From assembly GCA_963729115.1 (NCBI GenBank), contig CAVSMR010000027.1, positions 434,001-498,000 of the forward strand: DNA of 64,000 nucleotides. Reading direction: 5' to 3'. The notes beneath the pieces were generated by a model. That model saw nothing but the letters and a program-made list of their open reading frames with translations, did no database searches and was not told the DNA's origin. Positions 41,567-50,873 of the stretch are shown piece after piece; position 1 is the first letter of the stretch; each line of letters starts with the position of its first letter. This DNA comes from Actinophytocola sp963729115 (GTDB lineage: Bacteria; Actinomycetota; Actinomycetes; Mycobacteriales; Pseudonocardiaceae). The position numbers were made by a program, and so were the translations under genes.

Positions 41567-44500
41567 TCAGTCGGTGACGTCGTCGGGGAGCGCGGCCAAC
41601 TCGGCGCGGACGTCCTGCGCGGCGGGCATGCCGAGCTGGCCGTACAGCTCGGCCGCCTGGCGGTAGTGCACGCGGGCGAGTTCGGCGTCGGACCGGTGGC
41701 TGCGGGCGATGCCGCGGTGCGCCCGCGCCTGCTGGTCCGCGACGTTGGTGCGAAGCGCCGCGGCGAGCGCGCTGGCGTGGTGGGCCCGGGCCGGCGCCTC
41801 GTGTCCGGCGGCGTGGCTCGCCTCGCCGAGCCCGTTGAGCGACCAGACCTGCCCGTCGACCTCGCCGTACTCGCGGAACAGCCGCAGCGCCTGCTCGTGC
41901 AGGCGCGTGGCGTTGGCAGGCCGGCCGCGCTGGGTCTCGGTGCCGGCGAGGCCGTAGATCGCCCAGCCCTCGCTCGTGCGGTGCCCGAGCCGGCGGAACA
42001 GGCTGATGGCCTGGCGGCACAGGTCCGCGGCAGCGGCCGGATTCCCGGCGGCGGCCGTCAGCTCGCCGAGACCGGTCAGCGCCCAGGCGACCCCGAACTC
42101 GTGGCCGGCCCGGCGGTGCAGCTCCAGTGCTCGACCCAGGTGCGTGGTCGCCGCGTCGTGCCGTCCCAGCCGCGTCTCGACGGTGCCCAGCCGGGTCAGC
42201 GCGTGCGCCTGACCGGTCTGGTCGTCCGCGTCGCGGAACCGCGCGAGCGCGTGCGCGTAGTGCTTCGCGGCGGCGGCGTACCGGCTGGCGCGCTCGTCGA
42301 TCGAGCCGAGGTTGCCGAGCACTCCGGCCTGCCCGACCGGGTCGTCCTCGGCGGCGTGGAGGCGAAACGCCTCGGCCAGCTGCGCGGTCGCGAGGTCCTG
42401 GCGGCCGGCCTGGATGTGCAGCGTGGCGAGCGCGTTGAGGGCGCGGGCCTCCCCGGCACGGTCACCGATGTCCCGCGCCGCGTCGCGGGCGTGACCGTGG
42501 ATGGTCAGGCCGGCGATGCCGTGCCCGCCGTCGAGGTAGCGGAACAGGGTCGCCGAGAGCCGGACCGCGTGGTCCTGCCAGCCGTGCGCGACGCCGTGGG
42601 CGGCAAGCGCCACCAGGGTGGGCAGCTCGGCGTCCAGCCAGTCCCGCGCGGCAGCCGGATCGGCGAGGTCCGGCGCCGCGGTGGTGCGCTGGGGGACCGC
42701 CGGACGGCGGCGGGCTTCCCCGGGGTACAGCCGGTCCATCGCTGCCGCGGCGACGCCGAGGTAGTGGTCGAGCAGGCGGCCGATCGCGGCGCGCGCCTGG
42801 GCCGGTTCGCCGGCCAGGCTCGCGGCGTAGGCGCGCAGCAGGTCGTGCATGCGGTACCGCTGGACGCCTGTCGCCTCGACCAGATGCGCCCGGACCAGCG
42901 CGTCCAGCAGGGACCGCACCTCGTCGAGGGCGACGTCGACGAGCGCGGCCAGCGCGTAGGCGTCGAACGTCGCCGCGGGGTGCAGGCCGAGCATGGCGAA
43001 CGCATGGGCGGCCGCCGGCTCGAGGTGCTGCAGCGACCAGGAGAACACCGCGCGCACGGCGGCCCGCTGATCGCTGCCCGCGCTGAGCAGGTCCAGGGCG
43101 CGCTGCCGCTCGTGCAGCTCGGCGAGTAGGTCGGCCAGCGTGCCGGACGGCCGGGACACCGCGAGCTCGGCGGCCAGGCGCAACGCGAGCGGCAACCGGG
43201 CGCACCGCTGCGCGAGCGCGGCACTGGCACCGGGTTCGTCGTCCACCCGGGGACCGATGAGGCGGCGCAGCAACGCGATGGCGTCGGGCGCGGGCAGCTG
43301 CTCGAGTGCGACCCGCCGGGCCCCGTGCAGCGCGATGAGGCCGGCGAGGGAGTCCCGGCTGGTCACCACGACCAGGCAGGTCGAGCCGCCGGGCAGCAGC
43401 GGACGGAGCTGGTCGACGGACGCCGCGTTGTCCAGCATGATCAGCATCCGGCGGCCGGCCAGCTCGCTGCGACACCTGGCGGCGCGCACGTCCAGCCGCA
43501 GCGGGATCTGCGTTGCGTCCACGCCGAGCGCGGTGAGGAACGCGGCGAGCGCGTCGGCGGGTGCCACCGGCCGTTCGGGGTCGTAGCCGCGCAGGTCCAC
43601 GTAGAGCTGCCCATCGGGGAACCGGTCGAGTACCCGGGTGGCCCAGTGCACAGCCAAGGCCGTCTTGCCGACGCCGGCGGTGCCGGTGACGCAGACGATC
43701 GTCGACCCGCCCGCGGTGGTGTCGAGCATCCCGCCGAGTAGCCCGTCGAGCTCGGCCAGCTCGCCGGCGCGTCCGGTGAACGCGGCCACGTCGGCGGGAA
43801 GCTGTGCGGGCACGGTCCGCGCCGCGGTGGCCAGCGGCAGGTCGTGGCGCAGCACGGCTTCGTGCACGGCCCGCAGTCGCGGCCCGGGATCCGCGCCGAG
43901 CTCGTCACGCAGCCCGCGGCGGATGTGGTCGTAGCGCCGGAGGGCCTCCGCTGCCCGGCCGGCGGCGTAGAGCGCGCGCATCAGCGTGGCGGTCGCGGTC
44001 TCCAGCAGCGGATGCTCGTCGGCCAGCTCGGTGAGCCGGCCGAGCACCGCGTCCGCGTTGCCGATGCGGATCTCCGCCGCCGCCCACGCCACCACCGCGT
44101 CGACGTACTCGGCCCGCACGCTGTGCCGGATCCGCTCGGCCCACGATCCCGTCGGCCCGGACAGCGGGTCGCCGCGCCACAGCCCCAGCGCCGCACGCAG
44201 GCTGGCCGCCCGGACGTGGTCGTCGATTTCCGCCGGCCGGGCGCTTTCGAGCAACGCGCGGAACCGCAGCAGGTCGACACGGTGCGGGTCGACGTCGAGG
44301 CGGTAGCCGCCGGCGTCCCGGACGAGCGGCTGGTCCTGCCCGCCACCGGCCGCCGCGGCGGCCTGCGCGAGAGAGCGTCTGATCCGGGCGATGTGCGCCT
44401 GGAGGGACCGCCTCGCCTGGCGCGGCGGGGCGTCCCCCCATACGCGGTCCACCAGCGTGTCCACGAGGACCGTGCGGCCGGCATCGATCGACAAGGCGGC

Positions 44501-44593
44501 CAAGGCTGTTTGCTGCCGCGGCTCTCCTACGGGGAACTCGTGACCGGCAGCGTGGATCTGCACCGTGCCCAGAATGTGAAGTTCCAACAACAC
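41567..44593 (-). CDS. AfsR/SARP-family transcriptional regulator with NB-ARC and TPR domains
   Basis: 1008 residues from GTG 44593; the longer reading to 44749 adds a non-homologous extension. Order: winged helix (LHILGTVQIHAAGHEFPVG onward), activation domain (about 95-245), NB-ARC with P-loop GTAGVGKTALAV and LIMLDNAASVDQLRPLL, and C-terminal TPRs (LGNLGSIDERASRYAAAAK; LGELTAAAGNPAAAADLCR). Overall design equals that of the SARP at 13259-16141, with moderate similarity. It is divergent from a lipoprotein gene. Its targets are unknown; it may control that gene or act on the phosphonate cluster. Confidence 0.92.
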   Translation of the reverse strand: MLLELHILGTVQIHAAGHEFPVGEPRQQTALAALSIDAGRTVLVDTLVDRVWGDAPPRQARRSLQAHIARIRRSLAQAAAAAGGGQDQPLVRDAGGYRLDVDPHRVDLLRFRALLESARPAEIDDHVRAASLRAALGLWRGDPLSGPTGSWAERIRHSVRAEYVDAVVAWAAAEIRIGNADAVLGRLTELADEHPLLETATATLMRALYAAGRAAEALRRYDHIRRGLRDELGADPGPRLRAVHEAVLRHDLPLATAARTVPAQLPADVAAFTGRAGELAELDGLLGGMLDTTAGGSTIVCVTGTAGVGKTALAVHWATRVLDRFPDGQLYVDLRGYDPERPVAPADALAAFLTALGVDATQIPLRLDVRAARCRSELAGRRMLIMLDNAASVDQLRPLLPGGSTCLVVVTSRDSLAGLIALHGARRVALEQLPAPDAIALLRRLIGPRVDDEPGASAALAQRCARLPLALRLAAELAVSRPSGTLADLLAELHERQRALDLLSAGSDQRAAVRAVFSWSLQHLEPAAAHAFAMLGLHPAATFDAYALAALVDVALDEVRSLLDALVRAHLVEATGVQRYRMHDLLRAYAASLAGEPAQARAAIGRLLDHYLGVAAAAMDRLYPGEARRRPAVPQRTTAAPDLADPAAARDWLDAELPTLVALAAHGVAHGWQDHAVRLSATLFRYLDGGHGIAGLTIHGHARDAARDIGDRAGEARALNALATLHIQAGRQDLATAQLAEAFRLHAAEDDPVGQAGVLGNLGSIDERASRYAAAAKHYAHALARFRDADDQTGQAHALTRLGTVETRLGRHDAATTHLGRALELHRRAGHEFGVAWALTGLGELTAAAGNPAAAADLCRQAISLFRRLGHRTSEGWAIYGLAGTETQRGRPANATRLHEQALRLFREYGEVDGQVWSLNGLGEASHAAGHEAPARAHHASALAAALRTNVADQQARAHRGIARSHRSDAELARVHYRQAAELYGQLGMPAAQDVRAELAALPDDVTD

Positions 44594-44717
44594 GACATTA
44601 CCGCACGGTTGGCGGCCGCCAATTGGACTTTTGACCTCGACCGCAACACATCCACAACTCTTTCCGAGCGGCCGCGGGCGACCCTTCTGGCATTGGCGCA
44701 CCAGCTGGGGAGGATGG

Positions 44718-45530
44718 ATGCGGAAGCTGATCATCACGGTGGCGTTCACCGCCGGCTTGCTTGCCGGCTGTGCGGCGGCTCCCGGGCCCGAGGTGGCGCC
44801 GCCGGATCTGTTGCGCAGCGCGGACCTCCGCCTGCCGCTGGACGACTACCTGTTCTCCCCGGCCGAACTGCGTGAGCTCAGCGCGGCCCGGGTGCTCCTG
44901 ATCCGGCGGTGCATGACCGCGGCGGGCCTCGACTACCCGTCGCGTGCCGACTCGGCGCCGATGGGCCCCAGGACCTGGAACGAGCGCCGCTACGGCATCA
45001 CCGACCCGGACCTCGCCGCGGTGGACGGCTACGGGCTCGGCGACCGCGAGCCGGTCGCCAGGCCGGCACCGCGGCTGGACGCGGAACACCGAGCGGCGCT
45101 GGACGGTCCGCGGGGATGCGCGGTCCGGGCCGGCGAGGAGCAGCGGCGTGGCGCCCCGGAGCTCGATCGTGATCTTCCGCGCCGGCTGACCGCGGAGAGC
45201 TTCGCCCGTTCGCGCCGCGATCCGGCGGTCGTGGCCGCCGTCGGCGAGTGGTCGGAATGCATGCGCGCCAACGGGTTGCGCTACCCCGACCCGCTCGCAC
45301 CGCCGGCGGACCGCCGGTTCGCCGGGCCGGGCGAACCGGCCGACGTCGAGATCACGACCGCGACCGCGGACGTCGAGTGCAAGCGGGCCACCAACCTGGT
45401 CGGCGTGTGGTTCACCGCCGAGTCGGCGATCCAAGCCGGCCTGGTCGCGGACAACCGCGCCGAACTGCGGCGGATCCGGCAGGCCAACGACGCCGAGCTG
45501 GCGCTGTCCCGGCGGCTGGTCAACCCCTGA
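44718..45530 (+). CDS. Lipoprotein of unknown function
   Basis: 270 residues from ATG 44718 with GGGGAGG upstream. The lipobox is LAGCAAA. The mature part has a repeated CMxxxGL/CMxANGLRYP motif (RRCMTAAGLDYPSR near 65; WSECMRANGLRYPDP near 185) followed by a KRATNLVGVW helix, a pattern shared by a family of actinobacterial lipoproteins of unknown role. It is divergent from the SARP regulator, 124 bases apart, so regulation by that protein is possible. Confidence 0.75.
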   Translation: MRKLIITVAFTAGLLAGCAAAPGPEVAPPDLLRSADLRLPLDDYLFSPAELRELSAARVLLIRRCMTAAGLDYPSRADSAPMGPRTWNERRYGITDPDLAAVDGYGLGDREPVARPAPRLDAEHRAALDGPRGCAVRAGEEQRRGAPELDRDLPRRLTAESFARSRRDPAVVAAVGEWSECMRANGLRYPDPLAPPADRRFAGPGEPADVEITTATADVECKRATNLVGVWFTAESAIQAGLVADNRAELRRIRQANDAELALSRRLVNP

Positions 45531-45578
45531 GCCGGCGCGGCCGACCGGCCGCGTGGAAACAGAGATCGGAGTGAATCG

Positions 45579-46088
45579 ATGCGAAGAGCCATGTCCAGAG
45601 CCGGAATCGTGCTCGGCGCGCTGGCGCTAGCCGTCGGCGCGATGGCGGGAACGGCGGCGGCCGCACCCGCCCCCGTCACCCCCGACGTCGCGAACGTCAC
45701 GGACGGCGCGGCGACCGGTGACGGCAAGGTGCCGAGCCCGGTGAAGAAGCCCGGCGACGCCACCACCGACATCTCGCCGGGCAACGGCGCCTGCGAGGTG
45801 TTCGAGTTCTGCCTGTTCCGGCTGAACGGGTTCCAGGGCAGCCTGGCCGACATCTTCCTGAACGTGCCGGACCTCGCCGGAGCCATCTACCCCATGTGGG
45901 GTCCCGGTTTCGGCGAGCCCATCTCGAACAACAGCCAGAGCGCCTTCAACGGTGACCCGGACCTGTTCGTGATCACCTGCACCGACCCCGGCTACAGCGG
46001 CCAGTGCGGTTTCGTCCCACCGCTCAACGGCGGTGACTTCCTGCCCGACTACTTCCTCAACGTCGAGTCGTTCTTCTTCACCTCGTAG
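45579..46088 (+). CDS. Secreted peptidase-inhibitor-I36-like protein
   Basis: 169 residues from ATG 45579 (GGAG upstream). A Sec signal with cleavage near AAA-AP (about residue 27) is followed by a Pro/Asp-rich linker and a roughly 100-residue domain with CEVFEFCLFRLNGFQGSLAD, the signature C-x5-C-L-F/Y-x3-NFxG of the I36 (streptomycin-type metalloprotease inhibitor) fold. Four cysteines could form two disulphides. It probably protects against extracellular proteases or acts in the envelope. A strong terminator follows. Confidence 0.75.
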   Translation: MRRAMSRAGIVLGALALAVGAMAGTAAAAPAPVTPDVANVTDGAATGDGKVPSPVKKPGDATTDISPGNGACEVFEFCLFRLNGFQGSLADIFLNVPDLAGAIYPMWGPGFGEPISNNSQSAFNGDPDLFVITCTDPGYSGQCGFVPPLNGGDFLPDYFLNVESFFFTS

Positions 46089-46100
46089 GCCGGCGCGGAA

Positions 46101-46154
46101 ACCGGGGACAGGCGAACCGGCCGAGCGATCCTCGGTCGGTTCGCCCGTCCCGGT
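46101..46154 (+). terminator. Long hairpin terminator
   Basis: Near-perfect 25-bp inverted repeat starting ACCGGGGACAGGCGAACC and closing with GGTTCGCCCGTCCCGGT, five-base loop, 13 bases after the I36-like gene stop. Confidence 0.75.
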
Positions 46155-46202
46155 GAAATCACGTCGACCACCTAGCATGGCCGGCGTGAACGCGGAGCAG
46201 CC

Positions 46203-46775
46203 GTGCAGCGGGTGATCGTGACCGGCATGACCGGGGCCGGCAAGACGACGCTGGCGCGTGAGCTGGGCAGGCGCCTGGGCCTGCCGTTCACCGAGTTGGA
46301 CCAGCTCGCGTTCGAGCCGGGCTGGCGGGAGCGGGCGGCCTACGCGGACGACGTCACCGCGCTCACCAGCGCGCAGCGGTGGGTGGTGGATTCCTACGGC
46401 GCGCCATCGGTGCGTGAGCTGCTCTGGCGGCGCGCGGACACCGTGGTATGGCTCGACTTCTCCCGAACAGTCGTGACCCGCCGCGCGCTGGGGCGTTCGC
46501 TGCTGCGGAGCCTGCGCCGCGACCGGATCTTCAACGGCAACGTCGAGACCTGGCGGGAGTGGCTCTCACCCGACCACCCCGTGCGCACCGCCTGGACCGG
46601 ACACGCCGCTCGACGGTCCTACCTGGACAGTCAGGTGAACGAACACGAGCACCTCACCGTGGTTCGACTGCGCCGGCCGAGGCAAGCGGCGGCCTGGCTA
46701 CGCGACCTGCGTGCACCACCCTTCGGGCGAGACCAGGTCAATTTCGTTCAAGACCGCGCCCGCCCGGATGGCTAG
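46203..46775 (+). CDS. P-loop NTPase (adenylate-kinase/topology-modulation-like)
   Basis: 190 residues from GTG 46203. P-loop GMTGAGKTTLA (about 8-18), then LGLPFTELDQLAFEPGW and WVVDSYGAPSVRELLWRRAD with the DTVVWLDFSR strand. This is the pattern of small 'DNA topology modulation protein FlaR'-like kinases. Substrate unknown. It stands alone between a terminator and the second StrR-like gene. Confidence 0.78.
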   Translation: MQRVIVTGMTGAGKTTLARELGRRLGLPFTELDQLAFEPGWRERAAYADDVTALTSAQRWVVDSYGAPSVRELLWRRADTVVWLDFSRTVVTRRALGRSLLRSLRRDRIFNGNVETWREWLSPDHPVRTAWTGHAARRSYLDSQVNEHEHLTVVRLRRPRQAAAWLRDLRAPPFGRDQVNFVQDRARPDG

Positions 46776-46856
46776 CGTTCGGAGGGCGTCGGCCACGCCG
46801 TCAGGTGACTGGCCGACGACGCCTGCCCGCGTGTAGTGGTCCGGAGGTGAAGGCTG

Positions 46857-47822
46857 TTGCCTGGGGGAAGCCGGAGCGAAACCAGGTCTGCTGGGCGGGT
46901 CCAGCTGGTGCCGGTCAACGAGGTGTTGCCCGGCGACTCACCGCGGGTCCGCGGGGAGGACGCGGAACACGTGCGGATCCTCGCGGAGTCTCCGGACGAG
47001 CTCCCGCCGATCGTGGTCCAACGCGCCACGATGCGGGTGATCGACGGCATGCACCGGTTGCAGGCGGCCATCGCCCGTGGCGACCGGGAGATCGAGGTCG
47101 AGTACTACGACGGCAGCGCGGCGGACGCGTTCGTGCGTGCGGTACGCGAGAACACCGGCCATGGCCTGCCGCTGTCCCGGGTGGATCGAGAGGCTGCGGT
47201 GAAGCGAATCATCGGGACGCACCCCAGGCTGTCCGACCGCGCGATCGCCGATGTGGTGGGCTTGAGCCCGCCGACCGTCGGCTCGATTCGCCGGCGGTGG
47301 ACCGGCACGAATGGACAGTCGAAGGTCAGGGTCGGCCGCGATGGCAGGGTGCGGCCGCTCAGCGCCGTCGACGGTCGCCTGCGCGCGAGCGAGTTGATCT
47401 CCGCGAAGCCGGGCGCTTCCTTGCGGGAGGTCGCGCGAGCCGCGAACGTCTCCGTCAGCACGGCACAGGACGTGCGGAAGCGGGTGGATCGGGGGGAGCA
47501 CCCGGTTCCCGGCCGGTCCAGCGCGAGTCCGGCGGACCGGCAGCCGCGCCGGTCTCGCAGGTCGAGCGTGCACGACCCGGACGATCGCATGGCAGCGGCT
47601 CTCGAGATATTGCGCCGGGACCCGTCGCTGCGCTTCACCGACGCCGGTCGCGCGCTGCTGCAGTGGATGGGCGTGCTCTCGATCCGCGACGAGCGTGCCG
47701 TCGATGCCGTTCCCGAGTACCTGACGGAGATGACCGTGGCGCTGGCCCGCCGATGCGCCGAAGCGTGGACGCGACTGGGAGACGATCTCGAGAAACGCCA
47801 GCGGGACAAGGCGTGCTCGTGA
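46857..47822 (+). CDS. StrR-like ParB-domain pathway activator (copy 2)
   Basis: 321 residues from TTG 46857 (GGAGG upstream); a later GTG at 46908 is possible. It is closely similar to copy 1 throughout: RVQLVPVNEVLPGDSPRVRG, MRVIDGMHRLQAAIARG, helix-turn-helix LSDRAIADVVGLSPPTVGSI, and FTDAGRALLQWMGVLSIRDE. The main difference is a short basic insertion near residue 230. The two copies bracket the phosphonate cluster. They may bind the same operator (21515-21543) or form a cascade. Confidence 0.88.
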   Translation: MPGGSRSETRSAGRVQLVPVNEVLPGDSPRVRGEDAEHVRILAESPDELPPIVVQRATMRVIDGMHRLQAAIARGDREIEVEYYDGSAADAFVRAVRENTGHGLPLSRVDREAAVKRIIGTHPRLSDRAIADVVGLSPPTVGSIRRRWTGTNGQSKVRVGRDGRVRPLSAVDGRLRASELISAKPGASLREVARAANVSVSTAQDVRKRVDRGEHPVPGRSSASPADRQPRRSRRSSVHDPDDRMAAALEILRRDPSLRFTDAGRALLQWMGVLSIRDERAVDAVPEYLTEMTVALARRCAEAWTRLGDDLEKRQRDKACS

Positions 47823-47847
47823 GCCGAGACATCCTCCGGCTCACGAG
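47816..47847 (+). terminator. Hairpin terminator overlapping the stop codon
   Basis: Perfect 11-bp inverted repeat CTCGTGAGCCG / CGGCTCACGAG with a ten-base loop; the TGA at 47820-47822 lies in its left arm. Confidence 0.7.
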
Positions 47848-47997
47848 AACGTCGCGTCCATCGACGGCGTTTCGGTGAACGGCACCCGGAGAGCCGCGGG
47901 TAGGGGACCCTCTGTTCACCGCTATGGCCGACGACGCTTCGTGATCTTGAAGCTAGGTTCAGAGGTGTTCGGGTGAACGCTACTGAGGAGAGCCTGC

Positions 47998-49062
47998 ATG
48001 CCTATTCCGACCGAGCCGATCGGCAGCATTCCCCGCCCCCGGTACCTGCTGGACGGGATGGCCGGTCTGGCGGCGGGCACGACCGACCAGGCCGCCGTGG
48101 ACGCGTTGGTGGATCGGGCGCTGGCGGAGACCATCGAGCGGTTGGCGGCCACCGGGTCACCGGTGCTCACGGATGGGGAGCAGGGCAAACCGAGTTTCGC
48201 CACCTACCCGTTGAGCGGGGTGGACGGGCTCGCGCCCGACGGGGCCGTCATCCCGTTCGCCGACGGGCACACTCGCCAGCTGCCCCGCCTGACCGGCGGG
48301 CCCTTTCGCTACGGCGCCTTCGCGACGGCCTACCTGGCCAAGGCCCAGCAGCTCACCGGACAGCCGGTCAAGCAACCGGTGATCGCCCCGTCCGCGTTGA
48401 GCCTGCTCTACCCGGCCGACGGGATCGCCGACTACCCGCGGGAGACGTTCCTCGCCGATCTGGCCGACCAGGCCGAGGCCGACATCCGGCAGTGCCTGGA
48501 CGCCGGGGCGGCGTCGGTGCAGCTGGACTTCACCGAGGGCCGGCTCTCGCTCAAGCTCGACCCGTCCGGCGGTGTGCTGGGTCAGTTCATCGCGTTGAAC
48601 AACACCGTGCTCGACCGGTTCACGCCGGCGGAACGGTCCCGGCTGGGCGTGCACACCTGTCCCGGTGGCGACCAGGATTCGGCGCACAGCCTGGATGTCG
48701 ACTACGCCGGGCTGCTCCCCGAGCTGTTCCGGTTGAACGCCGGCTCGTTCTACCTCCAGCTCGCCAGCGAGCCGGACCCGGTGCGGGTGCTGGAGATCGT
48801 GCGTGACCACTCCCGTGACGACCAGCGGATCTTCGTCGGCGTCATCGACCCGATCGACCCCCGGGTGGAGACCCCCGAGGAAGTACGCGACCGCGTGCTG
48901 CAGGCGGCGCGCTACATCCCCGTCGAACGACTGGGCACCTGCGACGACTGCGGGTTCTCCCCGTTCGCCGACGACACCTCCACCTCCCGCGACACCGCGT
49001 TCGCCAAGATCGAGGCCCGCGTGCGGGGAACCCAGCTGGCGGCCGAGCAACTGGGCGCCTGA
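47998..49062 (+). CDS. MetE-like cobalamin-independent methyltransferase (C-terminal domain type)
   Basis: 354 residues from ATG 47998 (GAGGAG upstream). It corresponds to the catalytic beta-barrel of cobalamin-independent methionine synthase without the N-terminal domain. Zinc ligands are visible as H-x-C in GVHTCPGGD, E in LQLASEP and C in TCDDCGFSP. The N-terminus PTEPIGSIPRPRYLLDG is typical of this short group, and VQLDFTEGRLSLKLDPS lines the substrate site. Such proteins transfer methyl groups to thiols such as homocysteine, or act on related substrates. No phosphonate link is evident. Confidence 0.85.
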   Translation: MPIPTEPIGSIPRPRYLLDGMAGLAAGTTDQAAVDALVDRALAETIERLAATGSPVLTDGEQGKPSFATYPLSGVDGLAPDGAVIPFADGHTRQLPRLTGGPFRYGAFATAYLAKAQQLTGQPVKQPVIAPSALSLLYPADGIADYPRETFLADLADQAEADIRQCLDAGAASVQLDFTEGRLSLKLDPSGGVLGQFIALNNTVLDRFTPAERSRLGVHTCPGGDQDSAHSLDVDYAGLLPELFRLNAGSFYLQLASEPDPVRVLEIVRDHSRDDQRIFVGVIDPIDPRVETPEEVRDRVLQAARYIPVERLGTCDDCGFSPFADDTSTSRDTAFAKIEARVRGTQLAAEQLGA

Positions 49063-49483
49063 CCGGAAAGGACACGTGCCGTTCCGCGGCACACTGCTGT
49101 TCACGAGTCCCTTGTGGACAGCGGTGCGGTGATTGCCGGCTGCGACGAGCGAAAACCCGCGTGCCGCCAGGCGGAACGCTTCGTTGAGGGCATAGCGTTT
49201 GGGCTCCGGTCGAACCCGTTGTGGCCCGGCATCGTTCTGCCTGGCCGGGAGGAGCCAGGTTCAGTCCTTGTGGATCGAGCAATCGTCCGAGAGGCTGGCG
49301 GGATGTAGTGGTCGCGTGGACAGGCTCCGCCCAGCGTCATGCAGGTTGCGTGCGTTCTTCGTGGAGCAGCAACAGATCTGGGGCGATGTGAGCCGGCGAT
49401 GGGTCGAGTTCCGCAAGCTTGATCGGCCACCGCCCCAGGATGATCCGGCGGCAACCTCGGGCGGTCAGTGAGCAACCCGCAAA
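49063..49483. other. Sparse intergenic region with one possible small ORF
   Basis: A stretch of 421 bases without a firm gene. A 51-residue frame from GTG 49316 to 49471 (RAFFVEQQQIWGDVSRRW then VEFRKLDRPPPQDD) has the Gln/Trp-rich look of a small actinobacterial protein and ends just before a strong terminator, so it may be expressed; no ribosome site is clear. Confidence 0.35.
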
Positions 49484-49517
49484 CAAGTCAGGCCCCGCCG
49501 AAGCGGGGCCTGACTTG
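49484..49517. terminator. Bidirectional hairpin terminator
   Basis: Perfect 14-bp inverted repeat CAAGTCAGGCCCCG / CGGGGCCTGACTTG with six-base loop, between a rightward region and the leftward gene ending at 49551. This is the strongest terminator in the window. Confidence 0.88.
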
Positions 49518-49550
49518 CGTATTCAGTTGTGGTCGAAACCGAGCCAGACG

Positions 49551-50555
49551 TCAGCTCGCGTCACGGTGGACGAAGTTCTCCAGCGAGATCGTCAGGTCAC
49601 CGCGATTGTCGCGGTGCCGCAGGCAGTAGTTCGTCGGGAACCAGCCCGACTCCTGGAACGAGCCCGGCAGCTTGAAGTTGAAGCATGCGTCCTCGATCGC
49701 CCCGCTGCGCAACCCGGCGAACCAGTCGTGGGTGACCATCGGCTCGAAGAAGGTCGTCTTCGTGTTCCAGGTGCCGTAGATCCACGTGTGGGTGAACGGC
49801 TGACCGTTGAACTCCGGCCCGGTCGGATCGACCAGGTGGTTGCCCATGGCCGGCTCGACAGCGTCCACGTCGATGAAGTCCGGCGCGATGTACTTCGCGT
49901 CGGGCAGCTTCTTGCCCAGCGCGTAGTCGTCGCAGTTCACCAGCGCCGGGCAGGGCCCCACCCGGATCGCGGTCCGCTCGGCGTCCGTGCCGGTGTAGAA
50001 GTGCACGTCGAAGTGCGGCACGTTGTAGACGCCAACCGGGATGTGCCCGTGGGGGTTCCAGTTGGCGAGCAGGTAGGTGAACGGTGTGTCGGCTTGATCC
50101 TTGAACGCCCCGTTGAGTTCGAGCTGGTTCTCGTACCCGCCGGTGCACTCGGTCACCGGGTCGGTCGTGCCGTTGCCGTCCTTGTCGAAGCACCACTTGC
50201 CCTCGGTGGGCATTTCGGTAGGCAGGCCGTCGAGAGCGCCGTCGGTCATGACCAGCCCGATCGACACCGGGCGGGACCCTTCTCGCTGGCTGTAGGCGGT
50301 AATCTCGCCGTTGCCAAGCCCGGTCCGCTCGCCGTACTCCGCACACACACCGCGGTAGGACGGGGTGTCCCTGACGAGCCGATCCACCTCCGCGCGCGGA
50401 CGCCGCACTGTCTGCTCTTGGCCGGATGCCGCCGACGAGACCAGGCAGACCTGTTCCTGCCGTCCTCCAGCCGCGCTGGCCGACGACGACGGCACGACGG
50501 CAGCTGCCACTGCTAAGGGGACGGCGGCCAGGGCGGCCAGCCGGCGTAGGTTCAT
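49551..50555 (-). CDS. Secreted DUF5602/TTHB210-like protein
   Basis: 334 residues from ATG 50555, chosen for its AGGAGG ribosome site; the longer frame to 50912 is not supported. A signal peptide (LRRLAALAAVPLAVAAAVVP, cleavage near ASA-AG) is followed by a domain with NVPHFDVHFYTGT, AIRVGPCPALVNC, VEPAMGNHLVDPTGPEFNG and THTWIYGTWNTK, the pattern of TTHB210-like proteins. The two conserved histidine-rich segments (PHFDVHFY and MGNH) suggest a metal or ligand site. Extracytoplasmic; function unknown. Confidence 0.72.
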   Translation of the reverse strand: MNLRRLAALAAVPLAVAAAVVPSSSASAAGGRQEQVCLVSSAASGQEQTVRRPRAEVDRLVRDTPSYRGVCAEYGERTGLGNGEITAYSQREGSRPVSIGLVMTDGALDGLPTEMPTEGKWCFDKDGNGTTDPVTECTGGYENQLELNGAFKDQADTPFTYLLANWNPHGHIPVGVYNVPHFDVHFYTGTDAERTAIRVGPCPALVNCDDYALGKKLPDAKYIAPDFIDVDAVEPAMGNHLVDPTGPEFNGQPFTHTWIYGTWNTKTTFFEPMVTHDWFAGLRSGAIEDACFNFKLPGSFQESGWFPTNYCLRHRDNRGDLTISLENFVHRDAS

Positions 50556-50813
50556 TGTTGCCTCCTGTGATCGGTTGTTTACAGCAGTGGAAGTCCGCGC
50601 CACCATACCTGGATGATCGCCATACCTTCGTCGCTTTGCTGGAAGTGGGCGTGATCGCCAGCATCGAACCCCGGGGGAGCGGCCGGGATCGAAGGATTTC
50701 GATCTGCACGTTGCTGTCCTGCGCCAACGCCCGGGCTGACGGCGTTGATCCGTGTGCGCCGCTTGACGCTGAGGGTGGCGGCTCACCTGAGCCCGCACGC
50801 GCGGATCAGCGGT

Positions 50814-50873
50814 CTGGCCGATGTGGACGGCGCGCATCTGGCCGATGTGGACGGGGCGCATCTGGCCGAAATG
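50814..50873. repeat. 24-bp tandem repeat, 2.5 copies, in a gene-poor region
   Basis: CTGGCCGATGTGGACGGCGC plus GCAT, repeated with one change, then a partial copy. It lies in a 688-base region (50556-51243) with no supported gene. In the plus frame it reads GLADVDGAHLADVDGAHLAE, like pentapeptide-repeat protein; this may be a remnant. The region also holds a CCCTCC-TTTC-GGAGGG hairpin near 51000 and presumably the conservon promoter. Confidence 0.6.

Noticed and set aside
16320..47822. The two StrR-like genes as ends of a composite transposon or as ParB partition genes of an integrated plasmid
   Set aside because: They are in direct orientation, there is no transposase, ParA or parS-like array, and the helix-turn-helix arrangement is that of pathway activators.
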